NCBI GenBank assembly: GCA_019022495.1
Contig: JAFEKR010000001.1
Span: forward strand, 3,658,001-3,722,000
DNA: 64,000 nt
Direction of reading: 5' to 3'
Source: Epichloe hybrida
Lineage: Eukaryota > Ascomycota > Sordariomycetes > Hypocreales > Clavicipitaceae
Shown here: in pieces, positions 9,777-19,189 of the stretch
How the letters are laid out: each line of letters begins with the position of its first letter
How positions within the stretch are numbered: the first letter of the stretch is position 1
Program-made: the position numbers and the translations under genes
The notes under the pieces: generated by a model
Databases searched by the model: none
Seen by the model: only the letters and a program-made list of their open reading frames with translations
What the model was told of the DNA's origin: nothing

Positions 9777-10598
9777 ATGTCCAAGAGATCCAGCGGTGTC
9801 GCATCAGGAGATATTCCGCTCTTGTCGTCAGGTTCCCTCTTCTCTGCTGGCCAAAGTAGTGGCACAGAGGGATCGGCTAACAAGGGCAAAATGCCTGAAA
9901 ACGACGTGCCAACCCCAGATCCTGGGCTTCCAACCAGTCACGAGACGCACCGCCGTCACAAAATCATTCGCCATAGATTTCTTTCATCTGCTGAATGGGC
10001 CAGTATTGCACACGGCATCGGTGGAGTAAAAGACGGCGAAAGCCATAGACCTTGCCATCCAAGTCACTAGTTGTGGCCACCAATTGGCATGCCTCGAGGA
10101 CTCTATCGCGACGTCGTTTCTCATAAATGCCAGTTCCGCTACCTATTTCATCTGACTAGCACTGTTCGATGGTTGCTCATGGTACTACAGATTTTGATCG
10201 GGGCTGCCCTCACAGCTCTCGGTTCTATGTCTTTGGAAAACGGGAAGCCCATCACCATTTTAGGGGCCTCGAACACCGTTGTTGCCGGGCTCCTTGCGTT
10301 ATTACATAACAGTGGTCTGCCAGATCGATATTGGAACGACATGGCCGAGTTTGAGGAGATTGAGGATCACATCAAAGAAATTCTAGATTCCAGCATTGCA
10401 CCAGCGGGCCAGCCCGCTGAACAAGTACTTGCCGAGTGCTTTGACCTCTATCGGGATGCGAAATCGACCGTCGCCGTGAATCTGCCGGCAAATTACGCTT
10501 CCAAGCAGATGCTTCAACCAACGAAACCAAAAAACCTGGCAACGAATTCATCAGGAGGGCCGGGGTCGGCAGCTTCGAATGCTGAAAATAAAGCATAG
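9777..10598 (+). CDS. SLATT-domain (fungal type) membrane protein
   Basis: Two exons, 9777-10025 and 10071-10598, join in phase through a 45-bp intron to a 258-aa protein. After a polar Ser/Pro-rich head (1-75), the segment from GLYRDVVSHK to the HNSGLPDRY region matches the fungal SLATT family. It has two adjacent hydrophobic helices (WLLMVLQILIGAALTALGS and the ILGASNTVVAGLLALLH stretch) followed by an amphipathic helical tail (FEEIEDHIKEILD). SLATT proteins in bacteria are predicted pore-forming effectors of nucleotide-second-messenger conflict systems. Fungal copies usually stand alone and have no assigned role as far as I know. No CD-NTase or SLOG sensor gene is nearby. Confidence 0.82.
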
Positions 10599-11356
10599 AT
10601 TATGCAGTTTCAATCTTGTCCAGCCCCTGGTAGATGATGAAGTATGTTGGGGGTGGAGCGCCAATAACACTGGTAATAGTCCGTACGGAGAACGTTGATG
10701 TGAGTCCAACACGCTACCTGATAACCCTGCATGGTAGGAGACTGACAGCTCCCTGCAAGATTTAGCTTGCTTTTCAAACTCAACGTGCCCAAGTAGCCAC
10801 GTATACATGTTGAGTGCCATTACTTGCACCACGTTCCGCGAAGACGAACTGAACTCCTCAATTATCAGCAGGATTGAAATCCCCCCCACATGAGTTTGGT
10901 GTGGTGGATTTTCTCCTGTCTGGGTACGTATGTATGTACCCATGTGAAGGAGGTCCCACCTGGTAGATTTCACGTGTTTTGGGTTGCTAGCCCTGCCATG
11001 CGATCAGCCTCTGTTGCATCATTTTGTCCTACGGAGTAGATCAGCTGTAGATCGCGAGCATGGGGTGGAGGATCCTTGCCTTGTCTTCCTCGAGGGTATT
11101 ACCGGCCCTGCCAGTTCTGTTTGCTTCTTTGTTACTTAAATACCTAGGTGGTCCAAACAGCGTTGAACTATGTCTAAAACCTACAGCACAGCGTCTGACA
11201 GCTTGTTCGGGACAAAGGACGAAGATGTATTGTGACCTCGGCCGCCAGAGACCATGAGTCTCCGCGAAACCTAAATCTAAACCTAAGCCCACCCTTTTTT
11301 TTTCCTTCTCTCCCATCATCTCGTTCCGCAGCCTGGTGCCGCACTTGGCTGGGACC
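10599..11356. other. Intergenic region upstream of the GT31-like gene
   Basis: No convincing gene. Short GTACGTATGTATGTACC-like palindromic stretches occur near 10923-10940. An A/T homopolymer near 11295-11305 precedes the glycosyltransferase start. Confidence 0.5.
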
Positions 11357-12625
11357 ATGCTATTATCCAAAGGCTCGTTGTTGAGCCGTTTGTTGCTCAC
11401 GACTTGCATTGCTGGACTTCTTTTTCGGGTAACAAGATCGTATCGTCAAAAGACGAAGGTCGCCTTTGATATTGAAGACACGACGCCCGTGGGAGATGGC
11501 TCGCCCGAGGAGGAATACCTGGAGCGGCTAGTTGACATTTATGGGCTTACCAACTACACGAAATGGCAAGCTTGGAGAATATTGACCTCGGAGCAGTCAT
11601 TGGATGTCGAGCCAATCACCGAAATTGACGCAAATTTCCAGCCTCACTCGCATATGCCAAAGGTGATTGATGTGAACAATCCAAGGGCTTCGGATCTCCG
11701 CGCTTCTAGAAGAATGGGGCTGCCGATTCAGTCCAGTCCTGCGCGGAACAAGATGCACGGATCCGGATTCTTGTTTGGAGTGTCCACCTCGTACGGACGG
11801 ATTGCAGACAGGGACTGGGCCATCTTGCGAGCATGGAAACGATGGCTGACCAACGGCAACGGATCAAGCAATGGTGCAGGCCTGGTCCTGACGTTGGACA
11901 ATGCCAGCTCGGAGCAGCTTGACGAGATTGTCGAGGTTCTTCGCGATGCTGGCATCGATGCACACGTCACGTCAACATCCAAGCCGACGTCAAAGGTGCG
12001 GAGGTACTACGACATGATTCGGATGCTGAAAACGTACGGCGCGGCCCTGGCAGCAAGCGGCCAGGCGAAGCAATGGTTCGGTGTCGTGGACGACACCATC
12101 TTCTTCCCAAGCCTGACGTATCTACGCGAGCGACTATCCGCATACAACGCCGACGACCAGTTGTACATTGGGATTCCGAGCGAACGATGCGACTGGCAGC
12201 AAGACGGCGAATCCGTCACAACATATGGCGGGGGGGCCATCATCCTCAGCCAGCGGGTCGTGTCTCTGATGCCCAAACTTGGTTGCCTGAGACTCGATAA
12301 TCCCGGGCCATCGTTCGGGGCTAAAAAATGGGATGTCGTGCTGAAGAAGTGTGTCAAGAAGGAGGCTGGCATCGACATGCACGTCATACCAGCCTTTTAC
12401 TCACCACATGACGTCAACTACAGACCGCACTTGGAGAGCCACGAGACGGGGATGCGGCCTCTTCTATTGCACGACTATCGGAATCGACACGGAATAGATG
12501 TTGGCATGGCGCACCTGGTGACGGAAATGTGTGGCGAGGCTTGCTTCATGCATCAGTATTTGTTCCGTGATAACTGGGCGGTTATCAACGGCATGTCCAT
12601 CAGTCATCATCCCGATGGTCTCTCC

Positions 12626-12656
<31 letters not shown>

Positions 12657-12988
12657 GCAATCCTCTTCTTCATCTTCTTCATGGCCGCCAGGACAAGGAT
12701 GAGCGGGATGATTATGGAACGGCGGCGAAGACGGCTGTTTCAGGCCAAATAGTCATCAACGAAGACAAAGTCGACGGAAAACCACTCAAGTGGACAGGAC
12801 GAAGGGAAGTGTGGAAGCTGGTGGACTCGGCCAGGGTTGCCAATGGTTCGGTCTGGCAAGCATACTTGAAGAGAGGGGTCAGGACAGCCACGAGGCAGGA
12901 GAACCGAGACGGTCAGTCGAAAGCGTCGGAAGAGGAAATGGATTCCGTCATTGTCTTGATCTGGGGGAAGAAGAAGGAACATGAATGA
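11357..12988 (+). CDS. GT31-like (Fringe-type) glycosyltransferase, type II membrane protein
   Basis: Single-exon gene of 543 aa. I start it at the ATG at 11357 because the longer frame begins with GTG; this puts the hydrophobic signal-anchor LLLTTCIAGLLF at residues 13-24. The luminal part matches fungal family 31 glycosyltransferases: a VVDDTIFF motif (about 242-249) provides the metal-binding DxD, and GGGAIILS follows about 50 residues later as in Fringe-type enzymes. Expected role is sugar addition in the Golgi; donor and acceptor are unknown. Oddity: a (CAT)n tract encodes ten consecutive His (nucleotides 12628-12657) in a non-conserved loop. Confidence 0.8.
12628..12657 (+). repeat. (CAT)10 microsatellite coding a His10 run
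   Basis: Trinucleotide repeat inside the GT31-like gene encoding ten consecutive histidines; probably a slippage product and length-polymorphic. Confidence 0.9.
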
Positions 12989-13109
12989 CGGAGCCGTCGT
13001 CATTGTCCGGCTGGCGTTTGGGGGATCCGGGGGTTTTCCTTGTTCTTCTCATGTCTCTTTGCCCCGCCTATGACAGAACAAGAGGTGTTTTGAGTCCATG
13101 TTTCTTTTC

Positions 13110-13175
13110 TCTATATATCCGTGTATATATATATATATATACATATTTATATATACACACACATACATCACGACC
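13110..13175. repeat. (TA)n/(CA)n microsatellite in convergent 3' region
   Basis: An AT-alternating tract (about 13124-13160) followed by ACACAC lies in the 206-bp spacer between the GT31-like gene (+) and the GH16 gene (-). Confidence 0.85.
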
Positions 13176-13194
13176 ATGGTATGGCCCCGTCTCG

Positions 13195-14211
13195 TCACAG
13201 CCACGTTGAATAAACAGCGACGTAATCCACCTCCATGGCCGCACCGTCCCCCCCGCGCGTGGCGTTGGTGGGCGTGTAGAAGCCGGCAATGGCATTGGGA
13301 AGCGCTCCCCCGACGGCGACGTTCAGCAAGACCATCTTGCTGTTGGCGACGACGGCATGCCACGCCTCCTCACCGCCGCGCAGGTCCGTCTCGCGAAAGG
13401 TCCAACGCGTCTCGCCGTCGACGAGCCAGCGCATCGACTCAGACCCCAGCCCCAAGGGCCACCTCCTGCGGTCCACGTCCCAGGCAAACGTGTGCCACGA
13501 TGCCCTCTCGACGCCCTCGCTCACATGGCCCCTCCCGCTGGGCTCCTTGCAGGGCCCGCCGGGGCTCGTGCCGCAGTGCAACGTCTGCCAGACCTTGGCC
13601 TCGCCATTGACCGACTCGAGGATGTCGACCTCGCCCACGGCCGGCCAGGCCGAGTAGTTTGCGCGGTATCCGGAGCCCAGCACCCAGAACGCAGGCCAGA
13701 TGCCCAAGGAGACGGGGCCGGGGTTCCCGCCGAGCCTGATGCGGGCCTCGACGCGCATGCGGTGGCCGCGCGGGCAGGCAAAGTCCCAGTCGGGCGTCGT
13801 CTCGATGCGCGACGACGTCCACGAGTTGTTGGCGCCGCCGACGGGCGTGATGCGCAGCGTCGCCTCGCGCGTCACGACCACGTTGGCCGCGTCGTCGGTG
13901 TAGTTCTGGATCTCGCCCGTGCCCCAGTGCGCCGGCCCGCCGCCGGGGTACGCCGTGCCGACGTCGATGCGCCACTTGGAGGCGTCGGGCAGGTGGCCGC
14001 TCGGCTGGGAGAAGTCGTCGTAGAAGAGGCAGTTGGAGAAGCCCAAGGGCAGAGCAGGGACCGAGGCAGACACGGAGGCGGAGGCGGAGACGGAGCCCCT
14101 GATGTCGGCTTGGTAGTCGACGTGGTCGATCTGCGCGAGACGCTTTGCGGCGTTGCCGAGCCCTGCTGATGCGAACAGCAGCGCTGATAGCACGGTTGCG
14201 GATCGAAACAT
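13195..14211 (-). CDS. Secreted GH16 endo-beta-1,3(4)-glucanase
   Basis: Single-exon gene of 338 aa from the ATG at 14211. The longer frame upstream is Lys/Arg junk derived from a T-rich leader. A signal peptide (MFRSATVLSALLFASAGLGNAA) is followed by KR, a likely Kex2 site. The mature part is a GH16 jelly-roll enzyme: FYDDFSQPSG start, WGTGEIQNYTDD, and catalytic GEVDILES, where E194 is the nucleophile, D196 assists and E199 is the acid/base. The extra residue in ExDxxE is the laminarinase-type spacing. A WHTFAWDVD strand and a terminal VDYVAVYS strand complete the fold. Likely role: extracellular hydrolysis of beta-1,3 or mixed glucans in cell-wall remodelling or nutrition. No carbohydrate-binding module or GPI signal seen. 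Confidence 0.9.
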   Translation of the reverse strand: MFRSATVLSALLFASAGLGNAAKRLAQIDHVDYQADIRGSVSASASVSASVPALPLGFSNCLFYDDFSQPSGHLPDASKWRIDVGTAYPGGGPAHWGTGEIQNYTDDAANVVVTREATLRITPVGGANNSWTSSRIETTPDWDFACPRGHRMRVEARIRLGGNPGPVSLGIWPAFWVLGSGYRANYSAWPAVGEVDILESVNGEAKVWQTLHCGTSPGGPCKEPSGRGHVSEGVERASWHTFAWDVDRRRWPLGLGSESMRWLVDGETRWTFRETDLRGGEEAWHAVVANSKMVLLNVAVGGALPNAIAGFYTPTNATRGGDGAAMEVDYVAVYSTWL

Positions 14212-14889
14212 GGTGGTTTTTTTTTGGTTTTTTCTCTTCGCAAGTTGGTACGGGATGCGAGTTGAAGGGTTCTTTTTTTTTCCCCTCCCTTTTTTTCTTC
14301 TCCTTGCTCGGATATAGGGCAAGGCATAACGTTGGATTCTGTCCCCTGCGTCTTATATTAGCCTCAAAATGCAACCCCTGCTTCCTTTGCCTTGCGCTGT
14401 GGGTTAATTATGTATGTACACGTGAGACATTCTGGTGGGTCAATACGGACTAAACCTTGTGCTTCTATCAATACTTGCATTTTCCTGCAATAAAAAAATA
14501 GCTCTGTACATACATACGTAGTCCGTACATCCGTGATTATTGTTTTAGCTCCTTATAGCTGTTGGACAGGAATGAAAAGCTGGGCCATGCAGATTTGTGA
14601 ATTAATTCAGGGGGGTGCTTTACGAACCCGTCATTTTGTAAGGATTCTTGGATATTGGTCAGTTACAACACCCCAAAGATGAACAAGAATAGCTACGGAG
14701 GAGGGCTGACTTCATCTCATCTGGGGATGCGTCTCATCTAAGAATCACGTGACCAGAGGTTTGTTAAAAAAAAAAAAAAAAGGGCACACACAATTGCCAA
14801 GTCTTAATCAAGTGTACAAGTACTCTGTCGCAGCATATCCTCACATTGACTCATCTATATCGGCATCAGGTGCCCGAGCAAAGCGCCCA
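14212..14889. other. Intergenic region, GH16 promoter and Spo7-like 3' side
   Basis: Contains T-runs at 14218-14232 and 14272-14297 just upstream of the GH16 start and an A-run at 14766-14781. No gene seen. One copy of a short motif (AGATTTGTGAATTAATTC, about 14590) that recurs at 28155 and 36680 lies here. Confidence 0.5.
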
Positions 14890-16221
14890 TCATCTGGCCA
14901 TTTCCGGCTCTGGTGAACTTGGTGAAGACTTGTGTCCTGCGCTCCGCAAAACTCGCCCGCTGCCTTCGGGAGCGGCAACATGGTCCGTTTCGACTGTGGC
15001 CTCTTTCGTGAGTGGCGACGGCGCTTCTGGCGTGACAGATCTTGATTCGGTGCCCGCTCGTCTTGGCTTGGACATGGACATGGACATGGACATGGACGAC
15101 GGCTTCCTTCGGCGCTTGTCGGATGGGGAACTCGGGCGACGCGTGATTTGACCGTCGTCCATCTCCAAGGTCGGCGTCTGGCTTCGAGAAGAACTCACTG
15201 ACAAGCGACGCGCGCTACTGCTGCCGTGTCTTCTCGCCTTCTCGCTACCAGTGTGGCGGTGATGGATCGCCTTGTGTGCATGGGCTTTGCGCGGAGGCGC
15301 CCGTCTCCAAGGCAGCCACCAGAACCAACCAAACGCCTGCTTGGCCAGTCTTCGATCATGTTCCCGCACCTTGCGGCGCAGCAACGCTCGTCGCTCATTC
15401 TCTCTTTCCCAGTATTCCGTTCTGTACAGTTCCCAGTTCTCTCGGAAAGTGGGCGAAAACGGCTTGGGCAGCAGCAGTAGCTTGACATGGTCCCCTCCGG
15501 GTGCCAGATCCTCTTCGTGGCCTCCCTTCTCCTCGTCGTCGTGCGGTAGCACCAGCGTAGGGTGGCCGTCGCCATACAGTTGAAGCTCCTTCTCCATCTC
15601 CCGCAGCAGGGAAGGCTCGACATGGCGATAAGAGGAGCTCGCGGTATGCGAGAACAGGCCGTAGGTCAGGAAGAAACCAATTGTCGACAGCGCTTCGGCC
15701 CACCACGGCCGCCGTATAATGACTAGCTTGCAGTTGAAGCCGCGCAAGCCGCGATTGGAGATGGCGAACCACCGACGAGGCCATCGAATCCCGCGATCCC
15801 AGATGCCGGTTCCCCAAACCAAAATAGCCGTGGTGATGCCGCCCATGAAGCACACCCTCTGCGCACCTTCCAATGCCCAGTAGATGGAACCGCCCACCCC
15901 ACGGCCATCTTCACGCGGCGCGAAGTACAACTTGTAGCCGAAAAAGGCAACCCACAAGGTCAAGAGGGTGAGAAAGAAGGTGTGGTGGCGCTTTCGGGCG
16001 CGGAGCTCGAGGAACTGTGCTCGCAGAGATGCTTCGAGGATGAGGAGGTTCAGATACACCATGGCGGGTGAGCTTGGGGCATGGTTGAGAGGGTCGCCCT
16101 GCTTGACCGGGGTGGGAAGACTGGGTGACGGGCCGGACGTGATTCTGACATTCTCGGCGGCGGCGGCGGCGGCGCCAACGGGTGCACCCTTGACGATGGA
16201 GTCGATGTCCTCGGTCATCAT
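14890..16221 (-). CDS. SPO7: Spo7-like regulatory subunit of the Nem1-Spo7 phosphatase
   Basis: Single-exon 443-aa protein. After an Ala/Pro-rich head, the conserved core starts near residue 52 (AMVYLNLLILEASLRAQFLELR). Two close membrane segments follow (FFLTLLTLWVAFFGYKLYF and VCFMGGITTAILVWGTGIW), then a third hydrophobic stretch near 175-190. This is the Spo7/NEP1-R1 layout; the protein binds the Nem1 phosphatase at the nuclear/ER membrane, and the complex dephosphorylates the lipin Pah1 to steer phosphatidate toward triacylglycerol. The C-terminal 150 residues are basic, Ser-rich and low complexity, with a (Ser-Met)n run encoded by a hexamer repeat at 15070-15099. ATG ATG at 16216-16221 makes the first Met slightly ambiguous. 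Confidence 0.85.
   Translation of the reverse strand: MMTEDIDSIVKGAPVGAAAAAAENVRITSGPSPSLPTPVKQGDPLNHAPSSPAMVYLNLLILEASLRAQFLELRARKRHHTFFLTLLTLWVAFFGYKLYFAPREDGRGVGGSIYWALEGAQRVCFMGGITTAILVWGTGIWDRGIRWPRRWFAISNRGLRGFNCKLVIIRRPWWAEALSTIGFFLTYGLFSHTASSSYRHVEPSLLREMEKELQLYGDGHPTLVLPHDDEEKGGHEEDLAPGGDHVKLLLLPKPFSPTFRENWELYRTEYWERENERRALLRRKVREHDRRLAKQAFGWFWWLPWRRAPPRKAHAHKAIHHRHTGSEKARRHGSSSARRLSVSSSRSQTPTLEMDDGQITRRPSSPSDKRRRKPSSMSMSMSMSKPRRAGTESRSVTPEAPSPLTKEATVETDHVAAPEGSGRVLRSAGHKSSPSSPEPEMAR
15070..15099. repeat. (GACATG)n hexamer repeat
   Basis: Five near-identical hexamers within the Spo7-like gene encode alternating Ser-Met on the minus strand. Confidence 0.85.
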
Positions 16222-16976
16222 GGCAGTCGATGGCGGGGACGTTCGGGACGTTCGGGACGAAGAGAATCTAGTCGAAGTGAGGAGAGCTCGTATCGAGGCT
16301 GGAGGTGCAGCCCGTCGTCAGCTAGGACCATGTGCCATGCAGTCGCAGAACGGCAGGCTTCGAGGGGGGCCGCGAACGGGCAGATGAGAAGAAGAGAACT
16401 ACGGACGGGGTAGAGATGAGGAATGACGGCGGAAACTGGATTGGCGATGGATGGGCCAAAACAAAAAAAAAAAGGCTCTTGTTGTTGGCGGAGGAGAGAC
16501 GGGAAAAGGTCAAGCGACTTTGCCATGTGCGTCATGCCGGTTGGCTGTGGCTGTGGCTGTGGCTGTGGCTGTGGCTGGCAGGGGTGCAGGTTGCAGGGGT
16601 TGCAGGGGTTGCAGGGGCTGGAGACGGCAACTGCTGTCTCCGCACGGCGCAGGTGAACAAACTCCATGAACGGAGCGGAGTACTCCCCGTAACGCAAGCG
16701 GACTTTACATGTACAACAAGACGGCAAGTCCGCTCCCGCGCCGCGCGTGGCGCAAAGTGCCCGTCACGTCACACACGACCGAGAGACCATCAGCGTCAGC
16801 ATCGCCGTCAGCATCGCCGTCAGCATCGTCGTCGTAAAAACAGCAAAAGCCCACCCGTCCCAACGATCCGGCAACTCTCCCGCAACGCGCTGGTACGGAG
16901 GCTCCTCCGCGCTCGCTGCGTCCATCGATCCCCCCCGCCAACGTCATCATCACCACCACCACCACCAGCCTTCGAA
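16222..16976. promoter_or_regulatory. Divergent promoter region with minisatellites
   Basis: The region between the Spo7-like gene (-) and the alpha/beta hydrolase gene (+) carries two tandem arrays: (GGCTGT)n at about 16544-16580 and (GGGGTTGCA)n at about 16580-16620. A (CAGCATCGCCGT)n array follows at about 16790-16832. No extra gene is supported. Confidence 0.6.
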
Positions 16977-18532
16977 ATGTCCTCCAGCGCAGACACCCCG
17001 GACCAGGTGAAGAAGCAGAAGCCTACGGGGCAGCCAAAAACAGTGTACTTTCCGCTGGGCTATAAAGACGCCGCTTATCAATGGGTAAGGCTCACCTCAC
17101 CTTGTCCGTGCCAATGAACAAAACACATTGCGCCATCGTGGAAGCTGACGATTCCACCCAGTGGACCAGCGTGACGCCCCAGATGGCAGAGCGCAAAGTC
17201 CTCTCCATGATCCCCTACCTGAAAGAAACCGTCGGTAGTCCCGATAGCCTCGGCCGCCTCGCCATCACACCTTCTGCAGCGGCGGCGGCGGCGGCGGCGG
17301 CGGCAGCAATACCCCGAGCCACCGACCAGCCCGATCCCCACGGGACCAGAACATGGCGCCGCTCACTGGTCGAGCTGTCCGGAGAGAACAGGGCCCTCAA
17401 CGAGATCTGTGTCCAGCGGCAAGGCGAACAGGTGGACGAGACGCTCGTCATGGTCCATGGCTACGGCGCAGGCCTGGGCTTCTTTTTCAAGAACTTGGAG
17501 CCCATCACTCGTATCCCTGGCCTGAGGCTGTACGCCCTCGACATGCTCGGCATGGGCAACTCGTCCCGGCCGCCCTTCAGGATCCACGCCCGCGGCACCG
17601 AGGAGAAGATCAAGGAAGCCGAGAACTGGTTCATCGACGCGCTGGAGGAATGGCGCAGGGCCAGGAAAATCGAGCGCTTCACCCTCCTGGGCCACTCGCT
17701 GGGCGGATATCTCGCCGTGTCCTACGCCATCAAATACCCGGGCCGCCTCAAGAAGCTGCTGCTCGTCTCGCCCGTCGGGATACCAGAGGACCCCTACGCC
17801 GTCAGCTCGTCCCTCCCCGAGCCTGGCGAGTCCACCGTCCAGAACGAGTTCGTCCAAGACCAGCAGGCCACCACCCGAGGCCACCACACGCACGACGACG
17901 TCAAGACACACGACGGCGGCGGCGGCGGCGGCGGCAGCAACCAAGCCAGCGCCAGAAAGGCGCCACTCCCCAGCTGGCTCGTCTGGCTCTGGGACGCCAA
18001 CTTCTCCCCCTTCAGCATCATCCGCTTCACCGGCCCCCTCGGCCCCCGCTTCGTCTCCGGCTGGAGCTCCCGCCGCTTCAACCACCTCCCTCCCGACGAG
18101 GCCCAGGCCCTCCACGACTACTCCTTCTCCATCTTCAGGCAGAAAGGCAGCGGCGAGTACGCACTAGCCTACATCCTCGCCCCCGGCGCCTACGCCCGCC
18201 GCCCCATCATCAACCGCATCCACCAAGTCGGCCGCCAGCCCATCCCCCAAGCCAGCGGCGCCACCAAGGAGACGGGCATCCCCATCGTCTTCATGTACGG
18301 CGAGAACGACTGGATGGACGTGGCAGGCGGGTTGGCAGCAGAGGAGAAGCTCAAACAAGCCAAGACCCGCGCTCTTCTCCACGCAACAGACGAGGAGAAG
18401 CGCAATGAGAACGGGACCGTGCGCGTCGTCGTCATCCCCAAGGCCGGCCACCACCTGTACCTCGATAACCCAGATGCCTTCAACGAGGTGCTGCGGAAGG
18501 AAATGGAGGAGACCATGGCGGAAGGGAGATGA
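16977..18532 (+). CDS. Alpha/beta hydrolase of the CGI-58/Cld1 (ABHD4/5-like) group
   Basis: Exon 1 (16977-17084) and exon 2 (17162-18532) join in phase through a 77-bp intron to a 492-aa protein. The catalytic core has the oxyanion-region MVHGYGAG, the nucleophile elbow LLGHSLGGYLA (Ser near 215), an acidic loop VFMYGENDWMD, and a C-terminal HHLYLDNPD. The last contains both the catalytic His and the H-x4-D acyltransferase motif characteristic of CGI-58/ABHD5, Ict1 and Cld1 relatives. Expected role: lysophospholipid acyltransferase or (cardio)lipin-type phospholipase in mitochondria or lipid droplets; substrate not determined. Oddities: a poly-Ala run (GCG repeat at 17277-17308) and a poly-Gly run (about 17916-17940), both in loops. 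The splice joins Trp-Trp (AAYQW|WTS). Confidence 0.88.
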
Positions 18533-19189
18533 GACATTTATAGCCGCGGGACATGACACGAGAAAATAAACGGGCATAATGAGGCATAAAAAAAAAAAGA
18601 CACGACGGATGGTAAAGATGGGGGATTTTGTAAGATTTAGGAACAGGCGACGTACAGCCTTTGTATTTTTCTAATGGCGTTTTCAAGAGCACACAGGATA
18701 TAGCATTGCAGCCAGAGCTACAGATACATTTCATCATCATTAGAACGTTTGTCTTTCGAGCTGTCTAGTACAATCTTGCACTCGTGTTCTCCCCTCCCCT
18801 TTGCACCACGCACGCACTTTCCCTTCCTTGAACATGACTTCTTACTCGTCATGTATTTCCTTTCCTTTCCTTGGACGCAATTTCTTACTCGGGGATGTAT
18901 TTCAGACTAACCATGTTTGAATCGCCTTCTATAGGGGGAACAAGACGAAATAATGCACGCTATGCAGTGTGAATATGTTATGCTCCGACAGACAACCAGC
19001 CAACGAACTCCCTGTGCTGCGTTTTCCACTCCTCGAGCAGACTCTACTCCCGTCTGCGAGCCTTGTGAAGATTTCTGCCTTTCATTCTTCTTCCCATCTA
19101 GGGGGCTGCTATTCTTCTCAAAGATTGAGTGAAATCCGCCAACTGTGGCCCCAACTACTGTTTCTTTTCTTTTTTCTCTTTTTTTTTTT
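18533..19189. other. Convergent 3' intergenic region
   Basis: Spacer between the hydrolase (+) and the channel gene (-). It is AT-richer, with an A-run at 18589-18598 and a T-run at 19179-19190. No gene seen. Confidence 0.6.

Noticed and set aside
13357..14374. Long frames on both strands over the GH16 gene (for example 270 aa plus, 311 aa minus)
   Set aside because: GC-rich codon shadow; Arg/Ala/Pro-rich with no domain, whereas the GH16 frame has signal peptide and catalytic motif.
17353..18408. 351-aa plus and 250-aa minus frames over the alpha/beta hydrolase
   Set aside because: Shadow frames of a GC-rich coding region; Arg/Pro/His-rich and without motifs.
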